DNA from: CAZLWA01 sp964563165
GTDB lineage: Bacteria > CLD3 > SB21
Length of the DNA: 64,000 nt
Assembly (NCBI GenBank): GCA_964563165.1
Contig: CAZLWA010000051.1
Location: 1-64,000 of the forward strand
Direction of reading: 5' to 3'
In this document: positions 61,336 through 64,000 of the stretch, one piece after another
Numbering within the stretch: position 1 is the stretch's first letter
How the letters are laid out: each line of letters starts with the position of its first letter
Program-made: the position numbers and the translations under genes
Notes under the pieces: model-generated
What the model saw: only the letters and a program-made list of their open reading frames with translations
Told to the model about the DNA's origin: nothing
The model's database searches: none

Positions 61336-64000
61336 ATGAAGGCTTTACGCTGTTTAACAATGTTAACCGCTCTATCGGTCACACCTCATTGTTTGTTCGC
61401 CCAAACATTTACGGACATCAATGCCGGGTTAACCGGAGTAAGCGAAGGCTCGGCCGCATGGGGTGATTATGATAATGACGGTGATTTAGATCTGGTCGAG
61501 ACGGGTTTAACTGAGGGCGGCGCCGTGATTGCAAAAATCTATCGTAATGATGATAACGGCACTTTTACTGACATCGGCGCTTCACTGACCGGAGTACGCC
61601 GATCTTCGGCTGCTTGGGGAGATTATGATAATGATGGCGACCTGGATCTCGTGCTTTCCGGAACAACGAGCCCTGGCAGTATTATGCCGGATACTACGAT
61701 CATATATCGTAACGACAATGGCAACTTTGTCGGTATCGGCACTTCAATAGTGAATGTGACGGAAGGTTCAACTTCATGGGCTGATTATGATAACGATGGA
61801 GATTTGGATTTGTTAGTTGCCGGTTCTGTTGATGGATTAAACAATACTGCAAAACTTTACAGAAATGACGGGGCCGGCCAATTCACGGATATTCAGGCAT
61901 CACTATCTCCCACAGGCAATGCCGCGGCAGCCTGGGGTGATTATGATAATGACGGAGATTTGGACATCTTGTTGTCTGGTAATAATGGTTTTTCTTTTTT
62001 CACAAAAATATATCGCAATGACGGCAATGGAACTTTTTTAGATATCGGAGCTTCATTTACCGGCGTCATGCTTGGTTCCGTGGCATGGGGGGACTATGAC
62101 CAAGACGGTGATTTAGATGTTTTGTTAACCGGAAGTTTAAATGGAGGTGGTTCGTCGGTTATTTCTAAAGTTTACCGCAACGACGGCAGCGGCGTCTTCA
62201 CTGATATTGGCGCTTCTTTGACTGGAGTTTATGTAAGTTCAGCCGTATGGGGTGACTGCGATAATGATGGGGATTTGGATATCTTATTATCAGGTAATAC
62301 AGACGGCGGCACTGGTCGGATAACGAAAATTTATCGAAATGACGGCAGCGGAATCTTTACCGACATCAACGCTGCGTTAACCGCGTCCTATTGGAGTTCT
62401 GCAGCCTGGGGTGACCATGATAATGACGGTGACCTGGATATTCTGCAAACCGGTCACATCGTTACAAATTACATTGCAAAGATTTATCGTAATGAAGGAA
62501 GCGTTTTTAATACGGCGCCATCTGCTCCTAGTAATCTTTCATCTTTAGTTTCAGCGAATTCGGCAACATTAAGCTGGAACAAAGCTACTGATAGTGAAAC
62601 CGCTCAGAATAGTTTGACGTATAACCTTCGTATTGGAACTACGCCAGGCGGTAGCCAGACTCTCTCTCCGATGGCGAGTTCCGGTGGCTATCGCAAACTC
62701 TCAAAAATGGGGAATGCGGGTCTAAAAAATGGTTGGACCGTTAAAAATCTTCCTGGAGGAACTTACTACTGGAGCGTGCAAACAATTGACAACGTATTTG
62801 CGGGATCTGCCTTTGCAACGGAAGAAAGTTTTAGTATTGCGGGCGTAAATGTAACAGCACCTAATACAGCCCAAATTCTGATTGGAAGCTCTTCATACAG
62901 TATCACTTGGTCATCATTAAATCTTACAGGCACGGTTGACATTCTTTTGTCAACAGATGGCGGATCTAGTTTTAACACGACCATCTCAACAAATGAGACC
63001 AACGACAGTAGTTATCAATGGTCTGTTCCAAATATTTCAACATCACAAGGTAGAATATTGATTCGTTCTTCAACTAATCCTAGTATTCGAGATTCAAGTG
63101 ATGAAAATTTTTCAATTGTGGACCAAACATCACCGATTCTGGGCGTCCCGTCGTTCCAGACGTCGGTCACTCAAAATTCATCGGTGAATGTTAGTGTCTC
63201 TGCAACGGATAATTATGCGGTAAGTGGTGTGGCCTTATATTACAAATCGGGATCTGCTATCAATTATACTAACTTAGCCATGACTTCAGCCGGGGGAAGC
63301 GTTTATGGGGTCAATATTCCAGCCGTTGCGATAACAGAAAACGGAGTAAGTTTTTTTGTGCAGGCAATTGACAATTCAAGTAACGTTACCTATTCGGATA
63401 CGTTCAGCATTGCGGTTATTTTCGCGTCTCTTACAAGTTCGCAATTGGCTAATTCGGAATATCCGTCCGGGCTTCCTGACGGTAAATGGCGATTGATTTC
63501 GGTGCCGGGAAACCTGAATAACAAAATGATCAAGAATGTTTTTCCTAATATCGGGAATCCGGGTAATGACCGGTGGTTGGCCTTTGACGAAAACACCCAT
63601 GATATTTCCGATTCGGCATCTGTCACAGGAAAAGGCTTTTGGTTCAAAGAAGTTTTAGGAGGCAATCCTATTACGATTTCTACCGGCGCAGGCAATTCAT
63701 TTGGTGATGACGGTATTGACGTTATACTGGATCCCGGCTGGAATATTATCGGGAACCCTTTCGCGTTCCCAATTCCAATCAGTTTTAACCAAACGCAGTT
63801 TTACGGTCCTGTTAAATACGGCGCTGATGATCAGGGAATCGAGGGCTGGAGCGCAGTATTGGATACGCTCAACCCTTTCGGCGGATATGCCGTCAACAAC
63901 AAAACGGGCGTGAATAAAACTATCCGCATAAAGCCGGATGGAACCTCTGTGCTCAACAAGACACGCATGGCTGCACAATCGGATATCTTCATTCAACTAA
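61336..64000 (+). CDS. FG-GAP/VCBS-repeat surface protein (3' truncated by window edge)
   Basis: The frame is open from ATG 61336 to the last base; about 888 residues are visible. A signal peptide (ALRCLTMLTALSVTPHCLFA) is followed by seven repeats carrying WGDYDNDGDLDL or close variants, each with a DxDxDG calcium loop, as in a seven-bladed integrin-type propeller (about residues 25-390). A fibronectin-type III-like domain follows (APSNLSSLVSANSATLSW), then two beta-sandwich-like stretches. The final part (LPDGKWRLISVPGNLN, LDPGWNIIGNPFAFP) is common near the C-terminus of FCB secreted proteins. Any sorting domain lies beyond the window. The upstream neighbour is the caspase-PEGA gene. Confidence 0.88.
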   Translation, partial: MKALRCLTMLTALSVTPHCLFAQTFTDINAGLTGVSEGSAAWGDYDNDGDLDLVETGLTEGGAVIAKIYRNDDNGTFTDIGASLTGVRRSSAAWGDYDNDGDLDLVLSGTTSPGSIMPDTTIIYRNDNGNFVGIGTSIVNVTEGSTSWADYDNDGDLDLLVAGSVDGLNNTAKLYRNDGAGQFTDIQASLSPTGNAAAAWGDYDNDGDLDILLSGNNGFSFFTKIYRNDGNGTFLDIGASFTGVMLGSVAWGDYDQDGDLDVLLTGSLNGGGSSVISKVYRNDGSGVFTDIGASLTGVYVSSAVWGDCDNDGDLDILLSGNTDGGTGRITKIYRNDGSGIFTDINAALTASYWSSAAWGDHDNDGDLDILQTGHIVTNYIAKIYRNEGSVFNTAPSAPSNLSSLVSANSATLSWNKATDSETAQNSLTYNLRIGTTPGGSQTLSPMASSGGYRKLSKMGNAGLKNGWTVKNLPGGTYYWSVQTIDNVFAGSAFATEESFSIAGVNVTAPNTAQILIGSSSYSITWSSLNLTGTVDILLSTDGGSSFNTTISTNETNDSSYQWSVPNISTSQGRILIRSSTNPSIRDSSDENFSIVDQTSPILGVPSFQTSVTQNSSVNVSVSATDNYAVSGVALYYKSGSAINYTNLAMTSAGGSVYGVNIPAVAITENGVSFFVQAIDNSSNVTYSDTFSIAVIFASLTSSQLANSEYPSGLPDGKWRLISVPGNLNNKMIKNVFPNIGNPGNDRWLAFDENTHDISDSASVTGKGFWFKEVLGGNPITISTGAGNSFGDDGIDVILDPGWNIIGNPFAFPIPISFNQTQFYGPVKYGADDQGIEGWSAVLDTLNPFGGYAVNNKTGVNKTIRIKPDGTSVLNKTRMAAQSDIFIQL

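Noticed and set aside
1..64000. tRNA, rRNA or riboswitch
   Set aside because: No cloverleaf with a GTTCRANNC T-arm or other RNA signature was seen by eye; a covariance-model search would be needed to exclude small RNAs.
1..64000. Prophage or plasmid origin
   Set aside because: No integrase, phage structural gene, replication protein or iteron-type array is present.

Overview
The window (64 kb, roughly half GC, densely coding, no rRNA or tRNA gene that I can see) looks like chromosomal DNA of a Gram-negative bacterium of the Fibrobacteres-Chlorobi-Bacteroidetes (FCB) neighbourhood, such as an Ignavibacteria- or KSB1-like lineage. This is inference. The gene types that suggest it are a bacterial kynurenine pathway, paired M16 peptidases, a caspase-PEGA protein, an FG-GAP surface protein, Mla-type transporter genes, GxxExxY and four-helix-bundle proteins, and LigD/Ku. 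No marker phylogeny was possible.

Layout. 1-3.0 kb: two tandem serpins, each fused to an AgmX/PglI-type C-terminal domain; the first is cut by the window edge. 3.1-14.1 kb: tryptophan/kynurenine catabolism in two convergent blocks. The plus block holds an SDR, a SUFU-domain protein, aminomuconate semialdehyde dehydrogenase and aminomuconate deaminase. The minus block runs from an unknown protein through hydroxyanthranilate dioxygenase, an SRPBCC-like protein, a ferritin-like protein, ACMS decarboxylase, a cyclase/formamidase and kynureninase to kynurenine monooxygenase. Together they could take formylkynurenine to 4-oxalocrotonate. 14.6-18.6 kb: oxidative pentose phosphate genes (zwf, a short gnd) with a half-size TauE protein and YciH. 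18.8-23 kb: small proteins, a secreted six-unit tectonin-like propeller and an ABC exporter. 23-27.5 kb: a hybrid histidine kinase with about eight PAS domains. 27.7-35.7 kb: Nudix, CoA-binding, ankyrin and two divergent M16 peptidase genes; one M16 gene has its signal peptide out of frame. 35.9-40.4 kb: the NHEJ pair ligD and ku. 40.4-47.7 kb: hydrolase, AlkD, free-Met sulfoxide reductase, PBP1A, a CsgG-HEAT protein and UbiX. 47.9-56.3 kb: a pentapeptide protein and surface-glycan genes. 56.3-64 kb: lysS, mlaE, mlaF, a secreted caspase with PEGA domains, and a large seven-blade FG-GAP protein that runs off the window.

The most unusual feature is a set of small inverted-repeat elements scattered between genes. 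Their ends are built from short direct repeats of about 7-9 bases, and they often abut or overlap a neighbour's stop codon. Some are empty hairpins. Others carry one small gene: GxxExxY nuclease-like (two copies, both frameshifted), four-helix-bundle, or a small membrane/lipoprotein gene lodged between ligD and ku. One GxxExxY cassette lies between 20-bp direct repeats and beside an internally deleted copy of itself. This looks like a family of minimal, gene-carrying, non-autonomous mobile elements, and it is the main candidate for an undescribed system here.
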